Source: Pseudomonadota bacterium
GTDB lineage: Bacteria > Pseudomonadota > Alphaproteobacteria > Rhizobiales > Xanthobacteraceae
Assembly (NCBI GenBank): GCA_023388935.1
Contig: JAEWFG010000162.1
Coordinates: 1-63,702 of the forward strand
Direction: 5' to 3'
DNA: 63,702 nucleotides
Under the pieces are notes generated by a model. That model worked only from the letters and a program-made list of their open reading frames with translations. It was not told the origin of the DNA and searched no databases. The stretch's first letter is position 1. Every line of letters begins with the position of its first letter. Shown here in pieces: positions 50,879 through 59,475 of the stretch. A program made the position numbers and the translations under genes.

Positions 50879-52708
50879 CTACGGCTTCAGTTCCGCCGTC
50901 GCCTGGTCGAGCCAGGCCTTCGTCGCCTCATCCAGCGCGGGCCGCACCTCGGCGCGGACGCGCGCGTGATAGGCGTTGAGCCAGTCGAGTTCGTCCTTGC
51001 TCAGCATTGCCGCGTTGATCAGCCGGCGGTCGATCGGCGCCAGCGTCAGCGTCTCGAACGCGTTCATCGGTTTCTCGGCGCCCTTGATGTCGGCGGCGAC
51101 CACCAGCTCGAGATTCTCGATGCGGATGCCGAAACCGTCGGTCTTGTAGTAGCCGGGTTCGTTGGAGAGGATCATGCCGCGCTTCAGCGGCGTGGTGCCG
51201 AGTTTTGAGATACGCGCCGGCCCTTCGTGCACCGAGAGATAGCTGCCGACGCCGTGGCCGGTGCCGTGCTCGAAATCGACGCCGGCGGCCCAGAGATATT
51301 GCCGCGCCAGCGTGTCGAGCTGCGCGCCCGTGGTGCCGTCGGGGAAAACCGCGCGGGCGATCGCGATATGGCCGCGGAGCACGCGGGTGAAGCGGTCGCG
51401 CATCTCGTCGGTGGGTTCGCCGATCGCCATGGTGCGGGTGACGTCGGTGGTGCCGTCTTCATATTGCGCGCCGGAATCGACCAGGAGGAGATCGCCGGGC
51501 GCGATCCTCCGGTTGCTCTTGCGCGTGACGCGGTAGTGCACGATGGCGCCGTTCGGGCCGGTGCCGGAAATGGTCGGGAACGACACGTCCTTCAGTGCGC
51601 CGGTGTCGCGGCGGAACGTCTCCAGCGCCTCGACGGCGTCGATCTCGGTCAGCTTGCCGCTTGGCGCCTCGCGATCGACCCAGGCGAGGAATCGCGCCAG
51701 CGCCACCGCGTCACGCCGGTGCGCCGTCTGTGTGCCCTTGATCTCGGTCGCGTTCTTGACCGCCTTGAGCAGCGCGATCGGATCGCTGCCGCGCACCGGC
51801 TTGCCGCCGGCGCCTGCGATCAGCCGGCTGAGCGCGTCGGCCGCGGTGGCATTGTCGAGCGCGATCGATGCACCACTCTTCGCCAGCGCCATCAGCGTCG
51901 GCGCCATCGCATCGGGTTCGTGCACGTCGGCGGACTGCTCGAGATGATCGCGCGTCAGGTTGGAGAGCTTACGGTGGTCGATGAAGATTGTCGGCCGGCC
52001 GTCCTTGGGCACCAGCGCATAGGACAGCGGCAGCGGCGTATGCGCGACGTCGGCGCCGCGGATGTTGAAGGTCCAGGCCACTGCATGGCTGTCCGACAGC
52101 ACCAGCGCATCGACCCCGAGCTTTCCGATCTCGCTCCTGATCTGCGTCAGCTTCTCGGCTTCAGTGATGCCGGCATGTTGCAGGCCGTGCACGGCGACGG
52201 GGGCGAGCGGCGGCGGCGGGCGGTCCTGCCAGATCGCATCGACCGGATTGCTGTCGACCGCGACCAGCTCGGCGCCGGCCCGGGCGCAGGCAGCGGACAA
52301 GCGCTCGGCTGCCGCAAAAGTGTGCAGCCACGGATCAAAACCTAGGCGGTCACCGGCTTTCAAGTGCGCCGACACCCAGCTCTCCGGCGGCGGATCGATC
52401 AGTGATTCCACTGCCCAGGCCTTTGCATCGACCTGCTTGGCGGCCTGGATCGTGTAGCGGCCGTCGACGAACACCGCGGCCTCGTGGGTGAGCACAACTG
52501 CCAGTCCCGCCGATCCGGTGAAGCCGGTCAGCCAGGCGAGCCGCTCCTCCGACGGCGCCACATATTCGTTCTGCTGCTGGTCGGCGCGCGGAATGACGAA
52601 GCCGGTCAGATTGCGGCGGGCGAGCTCTCCGCGGAGCGCCGCCAGCCGCGCCGTCAATGCGACGCCAGCCTCGGGCTCCTCGAACGTCTGGAAGTGCGCT
52701 TCGAACAT
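50879..52708 (-). CDS. Aminopeptidase P (Xaa-Pro aminopeptidase)
   Basis: 609 residues, three-domain type of the M24B family with two creatinase-like N-terminal domains (about 10-150 and 165-310) and a pita-bread catalytic domain (about 320-545). Metal ligands: DSGAQYEDGTTDVTRT (two Asp), HGTGHGVGSYLSVHEGP (His), NEPGYYK and GIRIENLELVV (Glu). It removes N-terminal residues before proline. No signal peptide, so cytoplasmic. Confidence 0.93.
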   Translation of the reverse strand: MFEAHFQTFEEPEAGVALTARLAALRGELARRNLTGFVIPRADQQQNEYVAPSEERLAWLTGFTGSAGLAVVLTHEAAVFVDGRYTIQAAKQVDAKAWAVESLIDPPPESWVSAHLKAGDRLGFDPWLHTFAAAERLSAACARAGAELVAVDSNPVDAIWQDRPPPPLAPVAVHGLQHAGITEAEKLTQIRSEIGKLGVDALVLSDSHAVAWTFNIRGADVAHTPLPLSYALVPKDGRPTIFIDHRKLSNLTRDHLEQSADVHEPDAMAPTLMALAKSGASIALDNATAADALSRLIAGAGGKPVRGSDPIALLKAVKNATEIKGTQTAHRRDAVALARFLAWVDREAPSGKLTEIDAVEALETFRRDTGALKDVSFPTISGTGPNGAIVHYRVTRKSNRRIAPGDLLLVDSGAQYEDGTTDVTRTMAIGEPTDEMRDRFTRVLRGHIAIARAVFPDGTTGAQLDTLARQYLWAAGVDFEHGTGHGVGSYLSVHEGPARISKLGTTPLKRGMILSNEPGYYKTDGFGIRIENLELVVAADIKGAEKPMNAFETLTLAPIDRRLINAAMLSKDELDWLNAYHARVRAEVRPALDEATKAWLDQATAELKP

Positions 52709-52750
52709 GATGGACTCAGTTTAGGATCATGGGGATGAGTCCGCAATGTA

Positions 52751-52808
52751 GACGCATTTGCGTCGCATCTGGCATGAACCATGCTTGAAATAATTCCATT
52801 CGAATGGA
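52751..52808. promoter_or_regulatory. Two perfect palindromes between pepP-like and 59-codon genes
   Basis: GACGCATTTGCGTC (52751-52764) and TCCATTCGAATGGA (52795-52808) are exact palindromes 30 bases apart. A TTGAAATAAT element lies just before the second. They sit in the shared upstream region of two divergent genes, and each could be an operator for either. Confidence 0.5.
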
Positions 52809-52896
52809 GTGGAGTAGAGGATGCGGCAGTTGCGCTTCATCCGGATAACAGGGAAAATCGAGCGAGTGGTTCATCTCAACGGCGAGAGGACACACG

Positions 52897-53076
52897 ATGC
52901 CAGCGTTCTCGTTTGAGAAGATTTCGCCACCGGTGCGCCGCGCCCCGGCCGCATCGACACCGAAGAAGCCGCGCGGCTTCATCAGCCAGATGATCGACCG
53001 CTTCGCCGAGCGCCGTGCCCGGCGCGCCTCACGGGGCGAGCGCGCGACGCGCCGGGACGGGAAGGCGGCGGAGTAG
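52897..53076 (+). CDS. 59-residue basic protein
   Basis: ATG at 52897 with GAGAGGA six bases upstream; stop TAG at 53074-53076. It begins MPAFSFEKISPPVRRAPAAS and continues to an amphipathic helix GFISQMIDRFAERRARRAS and a Lys/Arg-rich end. Strongly positive (about a quarter Arg/Lys), predicted cytoplasmic, possibly nucleic-acid or membrane binding. Family unknown to me. It is too short for many gene callers, but its codons and ribosome site look real. Confidence 0.65.
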   Translation: MPAFSFEKISPPVRRAPAASTPKKPRGFISQMIDRFAERRARRASRGERATRRDGKAAE

Positions 53077-53134
53077 CGCGGCGTCGGGATTTCGCAGGGT
53101 GGGCAAAGGCGCAACGCACCGTGCCCGGTTTTGA

Positions 53135-54025
53135 TCAGTTCCCGACCTTCCGCAGCAGCAGACTGCTCCACCCTTCGATCCGCAGGTGTCGCAGCGGCAC
53201 GAGGCCGCGGGCGCGGTAGGCGGCGATGACGGCGGGGGCCTGGTGGGTCAACAGGCCGGAGAGGATGACATGGGCGCCGGGCGCAAGATGCCGCGCCATG
53301 GGACCCGCCAGTTGCCGTAACGGATTGGCAAGGATGTTGGCCAGCACCAGGTCGAACGGGCCGGCCTTTCCAAAATCCGGCGCGGCGAAGCCGGTGGCGC
53401 GGATCACCCGCACATCATGTCCAACTTCATTCAGCGTCGCGTTCTCGGCCGCGACCCGCACCGAGGGCAGGTCGATGTCGGAGGCGAGCACCGCGCGATG
53501 CAGCGCCTTCGCCGCCGCGATCGCCAACACACCGGTCCCGGTGCCGAGGTCGAGCACGTCTCTCGGGCGGGAACTCTTCAGGACATGGTCAAGCAACAGT
53601 AAACAGCCGCGGGTGGTGCCGTGGTGGCCGGTACCGAAGGCGAGTGCCGCCTCGATCTCGATGGCGAGCTTGTTCGGCGCGACGCGGTCGCGGTCGTGGC
53701 TGCCGTGCACGACGAAGCGTCCGGCCGGGACGGGGACGAGATCTTCCAGGCTGGCCTTGACCCAGTCCTTGGCCTCGATCGTGTCGAAGGCGAGCGTGGC
53801 GGCGATTTCATTTCCTGCTGAATTTGCAACGAGTTCGCGCAGCAGGGCCTGGTCCGGCGCCTCGGCGAAATGGAGCGTGACGTCCCATTGTCCGTCGGGC
53901 CGCTCGAAGGCGGCGACTGCCGTTTCGCCTTCGAAAAACACCTCGGTGAGGACATCGACAACGCGCCTGGCGGCGGCCTCATTGCCGATCGAAAAGCTGG
54001 CGCGGTGGGTGGGGGAAGGCTGCAT
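53135..54025 (-). CDS. prmA: Ribosomal protein L11 methyltransferase
   Basis: 296 residues from ATG at 54025; a TTG at 54046 would add seven residues. SAM motif I DVLDLGTGTGVLAIAAAKAL, the PrmA signature AFGTGHHGTTRGCLLLLD, motif DLVLANILANPLRQLA (NPxY-like NILANPL), and N-terminal recognition domain of about 110 residues. It trimethylates ribosomal protein L11. Convergent with the 59-codon gene. Confidence 0.93.
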   Translation of the reverse strand: MQPSPTHRASFSIGNEAAARRVVDVLTEVFFEGETAVAAFERPDGQWDVTLHFAEAPDQALLRELVANSAGNEIAATLAFDTIEAKDWVKASLEDLVPVPAGRFVVHGSHDRDRVAPNKLAIEIEAALAFGTGHHGTTRGCLLLLDHVLKSSRPRDVLDLGTGTGVLAIAAAKALHRAVLASDIDLPSVRVAAENATLNEVGHDVRVIRATGFAAPDFGKAGPFDLVLANILANPLRQLAGPMARHLAPGAHVILSGLLTHQAPAVIAAYRARGLVPLRHLRIEGWSSLLLRKVGN

Positions 54026-54179
54026 CCTGGGGGCCGCTGAGTTCAATTTTGGGGACTTTTGTTGTCAATTTTCCGCATAATTTGCAATCCGCAGATTAAC
54101 CTGACTGAAGGTCGCTGCCCGTAGATTACGGGGTGTTGGGACCAACCAACACAGCTCAAAATTGAAACGGAGGCGAGTC

Positions 54180-54344
54180 TTGAAGCACATGGTTCAGAAG
54201 TTCTGGTCGGACGAGTCCGGGGCAACCGCGATCGAGTACGGCCTGATTGCAGCCGGCATCGCGCTCGCGATCATCACCGTGGTGAACAGCCTGGGCAGCA
54301 CGATGAACGACAAGTTCGGTTCGATTAGCACCTCCTTGAAGTAA
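54180..54344 (+). CDS. Flp/Fap-type IVb pilin precursor
   Basis: 54 residues from TTG at 54180, picked because GGAGG at 54169-54173 lies six bases upstream; the ATG at 54189 is too far. Leader KHMVQKFWSDESG, then the prepilin cleavage-type site SG-ATAIEYGLIA and the hydrophobic helix GIALAIITVVNSLGS. This is the major subunit of Tad/Flp pili used for surface adhesion. None of the tad/cpa assembly genes is nearby, so it is an orphan here. A G/C hairpin (about 54408-54424, GGGGGGATTGCCCCC) follows. Confidence 0.88.
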   Translation: MKHMVQKFWSDESGATAIEYGLIAAGIALAIITVVNSLGSTMNDKFGSISTSLK

Positions 54345-54589
54345 TTTCCGCCTCCCATTTCCCAGCGGGGGCTGATCTCTTCATAGGCTGTTTTCGACCT
54401 GCGTCCGTCGGGGGGATTGCCCCCTGGCGGGCGATGTCGTTTTCGCCGTGTGGTTCTCAGGCGGCGTCCACAGGTTGTTCGCCCTTTTGCCCGGGCGCCA
54501 TCCACCGGCTTTTCCCGCAATTGCCCTGCAGTTTTCCACTGCCTTTTCCCAAGATAGTCCCAAGACACTGCCACAGCCTGTCCACAGGC

Positions 54590-56200
54590 CTATCCACGGC
54601 TTCCTAACAACGACCGGTGATCCCTCAAGATCGCCTGCGCGGCGTTGTGGCCGGGGGCGCCGGTGACGCCGCCGCCGGGGTGGGCGCCGGAGCCGCAGTG
54701 ATAGAGGCCCCTTAGCGGCCCGCGATAGTCGGCATGTCCCAGCATCGGCCGGGCCGAGAACAGCTGGTTCAGCGTCAGCGCGCCGTGGAAGATGTCGCCG
54801 CCCAAGAGGCCGAACTGCCGCTCGAGGTCGAGCGGAGACAGGATCTGGCGGCCGAGCACACTTGTCGCAAAACCCGGAGCATATTTGTCCACCGTCGCGA
54901 TCATGAGATCGGCGACTTCGTCGCGATGGTTGTCCCACGACTTTCCGTCTGGAAGCTCCGGCGCGACGTGCTGGCAGAACAGGCTAGCGACGTGTTTTCC
55001 TTCGGGCGCCAGCGTGTCGTCGAGCGTCGAGGGGATCAGCATCTCGACGATGGGCTCCCGGCTCCAGCCTTGCGCCCGCGCATCGAGGTAAGCGCGATCC
55101 ATATAGCCGAGGCTCGGTGCCAGGATGATGCCCGAGGTGAGGTGATCGCCGTCGCCCGCGAGCGCGGTGAAGGAGGGCAGGCGGTCCAGCGCCACGTTCA
55201 TGCGGAACGTGCCGGAGCCATTCTTCCAGTGACGGATGCGGGCGAGGAAGTCCGCGGGCAGCGCGTCGGCCGCGACCAGCCGCGTATAGAGCAGCTTCGG
55301 ATTGACGTTGGCCGCGACATATTTGGCGCGGATGGCCGTGCCGTTCTCCAGCACGACGCCGACGGCCTGGTTGCGTTCGACGATGACCTCGCGCACGCCG
55401 GCATCCGTGTCGATGGCGACGCCCCGGTCGCGCGCGGCGCGCGCCATCGCCTGCGTGATCGCGCCCATGCCGCCGATGGCGTGGCCCCAGACGCCCTTCT
55501 TGCCGTTCACCTCGCCGAAGGCGTGATGCAGCATCACATAGGCTGAGCCCGCCGCGTAAGGGCTGGCATAATTGCCGACGATGGCGTCGAAACCGAACAG
55601 CGCCTTGACCAGATCGTGCTCGAAACGCTCGTCCAGCATCTCGCCGGCCGAGCGGGTGAAGAGATCGAGCAGGCTGCGGCTCTGCTCCAGCGTCAGGCCG
55701 CGCAGGATGTTGGCGCTCTGGAGCGCGTTCACTGCCTCGCGGATCGCAGCCGTGCCAAAACCGTCGAGCAGGTTCGGCGGCGCACGCAGCACGAATTGGC
55801 GCAGCACGTCCGCGATGTCCTCGAGCTCGCGCGAGAAGCCATCGAGCGCATCGGCGTCGCGCGCGCTGAGCCGCGCGACCGACGCCTTCGTCCGTCCCTC
55901 GCCCGTGAGGAGATAATTGCCGTCGGGCGCGGGGAGGAAATTCTGTGCGCGCCGTTCGACGATTCGCAGGCCCTGTTCGGCGAGCCCCAAATCGCGGATC
56001 ACCTGCGGATTGAGCAGGCTCACGGTGTAGGCCGCGACCGAATTGCGGAATCCGGGGTGAAACTCCTCCGTGACCGCCGCGCCGCCGACCACATTGCGCC
56101 GCTCGACGACGCGCACGCGCAGCCCCGCCATCGCGAGATAGGCCGCGCAGGTGAGGCCGTTATGGCCAGCGCCGATGATGACGACGTCGGTTTCGGTCAT
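54590..56200 (-). CDS. CrtI-like FAD/NAD(P)-binding oxidoreductase
   Basis: 536 residues from ATG at 56200 (MTETDVVIIGAGHNGLTCAA); the ORF continues upstream to 56476, but that part lies over the divergent gene and is rejected. FAD dinucleotide-binding motif IIGAGHNGLTCAAYLAMAGLRV and RRNVVGGAAVTEEFHPGF, middle GEVNGKKGVWGHAIGGMGA, and C-terminal YHCGSGAHPGGGVTGAPGHNAA. It belongs to the phytoene desaturase/carotenoid isomerase/PYROXD2-like superfamily. No other carotenoid gene is nearby, so a redox role on another substrate is as likely. Confidence 0.85.
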   Translation of the reverse strand: MTETDVVIIGAGHNGLTCAAYLAMAGLRVRVVERRNVVGGAAVTEEFHPGFRNSVAAYTVSLLNPQVIRDLGLAEQGLRIVERRAQNFLPAPDGNYLLTGEGRTKASVARLSARDADALDGFSRELEDIADVLRQFVLRAPPNLLDGFGTAAIREAVNALQSANILRGLTLEQSRSLLDLFTRSAGEMLDERFEHDLVKALFGFDAIVGNYASPYAAGSAYVMLHHAFGEVNGKKGVWGHAIGGMGAITQAMARAARDRGVAIDTDAGVREVIVERNQAVGVVLENGTAIRAKYVAANVNPKLLYTRLVAADALPADFLARIRHWKNGSGTFRMNVALDRLPSFTALAGDGDHLTSGIILAPSLGYMDRAYLDARAQGWSREPIVEMLIPSTLDDTLAPEGKHVASLFCQHVAPELPDGKSWDNHRDEVADLMIATVDKYAPGFATSVLGRQILSPLDLERQFGLLGGDIFHGALTLNQLFSARPMLGHADYRGPLRGLYHCGSGAHPGGGVTGAPGHNAAQAILRDHRSLLGSRG

Positions 56201-56223
56201 GAGGGGTTCAAATTGTTCCGCTG

Positions 56224-56253
56224 TCATTCCGGGGCGAGGGGCCCCAGAATGAC
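56224..56253. repeat. Minimal copy of dispersed family 2
   Basis: TCATTCCGGGGCGAGGGGCC pairs with CCCCAGAATGA: only the outer arms remain. It lies between the divergent CrtI-like and spermidine synthase-like genes. Confidence 0.7.
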
Positions 56254-56423
56254 GTTCTATATCAAGCAATCCTCGCCGCAACATCACGGGACCCTTTATT
56301 GCCCGTTCAGGCGCCTTGTGCTCCATTGCGCGCGCCCGGCGCCCGCCGGCGGGAATCGTCCGGCGCGTCGTCTCGCGCGAACCGGTGCCCACTTCGCTGG
56401 AAAACGCCTTTGCCGGAGCATCC

Positions 56424-58703
56424 ATGGATTCGATCGTGCAACCCGCCGCCAAGGTGCAGCCGTCCTCGTCGCGCAACCGGCTGCTGCTGACGGTCTATAC
56501 CGCTGCGATCTTCGTCAGCGCGCTGCTGCTGTTCTCGGTGCAGCCGCTGTTCACGAAGATGGTGCTGCCGCGGCTCGGCGGCTCGCCGGCGGTGTGGTCG
56601 GTGGCGATGGTGTTCTTCCAGTCGCTGCTGCTCGGGGGCTACGCCTATGCGCATCTGCTGATGCAGGTGAGGAACCGCATCGTTCCCGTGGCGGTGCATC
56701 TCGTGCTGCTGGTGCTGGCCTTCGCCACGCTGCCGCTCGGCATCGCCTCCGCTTATGGAGAGCCGCCGGCTTCGGGCTATGCGGTCTGGCTGCTCGGGCT
56801 GTTCGTGGTGTCGATCGGGTTGCCGTTCTTCGCGCTTGCGGCCAACAATCCGCTCCTGCAGGCCTGGTTCGTCCGTACCGGCCATCCGGCCGGGCATGAT
56901 CCCTATTTCCTCTATGCCTCCTCCAACATCGGTAGTTTCCTCGCGCTCTTGTCCTATCCGTTCCTGCTGGAGCCGATGTTCACGCTGCACACGCAGAACC
57001 GGCTCTGGACCGGCGGCTATGCCCTCCTGATCCTCCTGATCGCCGCCTGCGGCGTGCTGTTGCTGCGCTCGCCGAAGCTGGCGGTGGCCGATGCGCGAAC
57101 CGAGGACGTGAATGCGCCCGCGCCAGGCGTCGTGACGCGGCTGCGCTGGATCTTCCTCGCGGCTGTGCCGTCGGGCCTGCTCATCGCCGTGACCGCGCAT
57201 ATCTCGACCGACGTCGCGGCGGCGCCGCTGCTGTGGGTGCTGCCGCTGTCGCTGTATTTGCTGACCTGGGTGGTGGTGTTCCAGTCGCGGCCACTGCTGC
57301 CGCACAAATGGATGCTGATGCTGCAGCCGGTCGCGATCGCGGGCGTCATCTTCCTGCTGGCTTTCGGTGGCGAGCAGAATTTGCTGCTGACGCTCGGCGG
57401 GCATCAATTGTGCTTCTTCATCATCGCGATGGCCTGCCATGGCGAATTGGCGCGGACGCGGCCGGCCGCCAAATACCTCACCGGATTCTATGTCGCGCTG
57501 TCGTTTGGCGGCATGGTCGGCGGCCTTTTCGCAGGGCTCGTCGCGCCCTTCACCTTCTCGTGGATCGCCGAATATCCGATCCTGATTGCGCTTGCCGCGC
57601 TGTGCCGGCCGTCGGCGAACGAGCGCCTCGCCGGCGTCGTCAAATGGTACTGGCTGGCGCTGGCGGCACTCGCGGTTGCGCTGGTTGCGCCGTCCTATGC
57701 GACGGGCGACCTCTCGACCTGGTTCGAGGATCACCGCGTCTGGGTCGCCAGCGCCGTCGGCGTGCTCGCCGCGCTCCTGGTCCTGGCGCTCAATGCCGGC
57801 CGCTGGAAGATCTTTGCAACCGTCGCGCTCGCGCTGGCGTTGATCCGCGCCTATCCGGCGGACGAGGGCCGCGTCACCACCGTGCGCAGCTTCTTCGGCG
57901 TGCACAAGATCGTGGAGACGCCGGGCGGCTATTTCCACGTGCTGATGCACGGAACCACCATCCACGGCGCCGAGCGCTTCCGCAACAACGACGGCACGCC
58001 GGTCACCGGCCGGCCCGAGCCGATCACCTATTATCACAAGGACGGCGGCATCGGTCAGGCCATCACCGCGATCCGCGAGCGCAAGGGCGCGCCGCTGAAG
58101 GTCGCCGCGATTGGCGTTGGATCGGGCACGCTCGCCTGCGCCGCCGAACCCGGCGAGAGCTGGACCTTCTTCGAAATCGACCAGTCCATGGTCGATGCGG
58201 CGAGCGATCCGAAGAATTTCCGCTATATCTCGAGCTGCCTGCCGGGCCTGAAGCCGGTGATCGGCGATGCACGCCTCACCTTCGCGAAGGAGCCGAACGG
58301 CGTCTATGACCTCATCATCGTCGATGCCTATTCGTCGGATGCGATTCCGATCCATCTCGCGACCGAAGAGGCGATGGAGATCTACAAGGACAAGCTCGCC
58401 CCGCACGGCGCCGTAGTGATGCACGTCTCCAACCGGCACCTCGATCTCGAGACCGTCGTGGTCGGCATCGCCGACGCCAACGATCTGAAGAGCTGGGTCT
58501 ACAACGAGGATTCGGGCCGCGACGCCGACTACATCTTCTCGACCGATGTCGTCATTTCCGCGCGCGAGGAGGCCGACGTCGGCAGGCTCGCCTCCTCCAA
58601 GTCGTGGGAGCAGACCGAAGCCGATGACGGGGTGCGGGTCTGGACCGACGACTATTCCAACATCCTCGGCGCGCTGTACCGACGCCTGCGGGATGGGGAG
58701 TAG
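56424..58703 (+). CDS. Membrane-fused spermidine synthase-like protein
   Basis: 759 residues from ATG at 56424 (GGAG six to seven bases upstream). Residues 20-530 hold eleven to twelve membrane segments resembling an MFS-like module (RNRLLLTVYTAAIFVSALLL, QPLFTKMVLPRLGGSPAVW). The last 220 residues are a soluble spermidine synthase-type methyltransferase fold: GVGSGTLACAAEPGESWTF, FFEIDQSMVDAA, VIGDARLTFAKEPNGVYDLI, IVDAYSSDAIPIHL. The aminopropyl-transfer Asp occurs as D in DAYSSD. The substrate is unknown; similar fusions are common in bacteria but uncharacterised. Confidence 0.85.
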   Translation: MDSIVQPAAKVQPSSSRNRLLLTVYTAAIFVSALLLFSVQPLFTKMVLPRLGGSPAVWSVAMVFFQSLLLGGYAYAHLLMQVRNRIVPVAVHLVLLVLAFATLPLGIASAYGEPPASGYAVWLLGLFVVSIGLPFFALAANNPLLQAWFVRTGHPAGHDPYFLYASSNIGSFLALLSYPFLLEPMFTLHTQNRLWTGGYALLILLIAACGVLLLRSPKLAVADARTEDVNAPAPGVVTRLRWIFLAAVPSGLLIAVTAHISTDVAAAPLLWVLPLSLYLLTWVVVFQSRPLLPHKWMLMLQPVAIAGVIFLLAFGGEQNLLLTLGGHQLCFFIIAMACHGELARTRPAAKYLTGFYVALSFGGMVGGLFAGLVAPFTFSWIAEYPILIALAALCRPSANERLAGVVKWYWLALAALAVALVAPSYATGDLSTWFEDHRVWVASAVGVLAALLVLALNAGRWKIFATVALALALIRAYPADEGRVTTVRSFFGVHKIVETPGGYFHVLMHGTTIHGAERFRNNDGTPVTGRPEPITYYHKDGGIGQAITAIRERKGAPLKVAAIGVGSGTLACAAEPGESWTFFEIDQSMVDAASDPKNFRYISSCLPGLKPVIGDARLTFAKEPNGVYDLIIVDAYSSDAIPIHLATEEAMEIYKDKLAPHGAVVMHVSNRHLDLETVVVGIADANDLKSWVYNEDSGRDADYIFSTDVVISAREEADVGRLASSKSWEQTEADDGVRVWTDDYSNILGALYRRLRDGE

Positions 58704-58715
58704 GAGACGCAACGC

Positions 58716-58746
58716 AGCCCGGATTGCGCTACCCGAAGTCCGGGCT
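58716..58746. terminator. Stem-loop between convergent genes
   Basis: AGCCCGGATT (58716-58725) and AGTCCGGGCT (58737-58746) pair with one mismatch. It is a short member of another dispersed family (a related GTAGCCCGGATGAGCG occurs at about 5777). It separates the speE-like gene from the leftward nucleotidase gene. Confidence 0.6.
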
Positions 58747-58752
58747 ACGATG

Positions 58753-59442
58753 TCACGGCGACAGCTTGCCCAAGAACCCCGTCAGATCATCCGTGACGTG
58801 ATCGACATGAGCCGCGTCCCGGCCTTCCAGTTCCCAATCCTCGCGCACCACCTCCTTCGTGCCGTCCGGCACAACCAGCACGGTGGTCATGCCGAGTTGG
58901 TGCGGGACGGCGAGGTTGCGGGCGAGGTCCTCGAACATGGCGGCTTTGGTCGGGTCGACCGAGTGGTCGCCGAGGAATTTCTGATAGGTCTGCGGCGCCG
59001 GCTTGGGTTCGAACCCGGCCGCGATGATGTCGAACACCCCGTCGAAATGCGAGCCGAGGCCGAGCCGCGCCAGCACCGCATCGACATGGTCGACCGAGCC
59101 GTTGGTCAGGATCAGCTTTCGTCCCGGCAGCTTTTCGATCGCGGCGCCGAGCGCCGGGTTCGGCTCCAGCGGCGAGTGGTCGATCTTGTGCACGTAAGCG
59201 AGGTAATCGTCGGCGCGCACGCCATGCAAGGTCATCATACCGCGCATGGTGGTGCCGAAGCGCCGATAGTAATCCTTCTGGATCTTGCGCGCGTCCACCG
59301 GGCTGACGTTCAGCCAGTTGCAAACGAACTCACCGATCCGCGCATCGACCTGCTGCCACAGATTGACGTGGTGCGGATAGAGCGTGTTGTCCAGGTCGAA
59401 CACCCAGGTGTCGATATGGGTGAAGCTGCAGAGTTGGTTCAT
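58753..59442 (-). CDS. HAD-family pyrimidine 5'-nucleotidase
   Basis: 229 residues. HAD motifs: I WVFDLDNTLYPH (DxDxT), II LILTNGSVDH, III KPAPQTYQKFLG, IV MFEDLARNL. The match to Saccharomyces SDT1-like and bacterial pyrimidine 5'-nucleotidases is in the SPVDARKIQKDYYRRFGTT cap region. It should dephosphorylate UMP, CMP or related monophosphates, or phosphoglycolate-like compounds. Confidence 0.85.
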   Translation of the reverse strand: MNQLCSFTHIDTWVFDLDNTLYPHHVNLWQQVDARIGEFVCNWLNVSPVDARKIQKDYYRRFGTTMRGMMTLHGVRADDYLAYVHKIDHSPLEPNPALGAAIEKLPGRKLILTNGSVDHVDAVLARLGLGSHFDGVFDIIAAGFEPKPAPQTYQKFLGDHSVDPTKAAMFEDLARNLAVPHQLGMTTVLVVPDGTKEVVREDWELEGRDAAHVDHVTDDLTGFLGKLSP

Positions 59443-59475
59443 CGAAGCTCTCTCAACTCGTTGGTCAGGCAGCGA

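Noticed and set aside
56307..58712. 801-codon minus-strand ORF opposite the spermidine synthase-like gene
   Set aside because: Arg/Gly/Asp-rich antisense shadow; the plus strand encodes recognised membrane helices and a methyltransferase fold.
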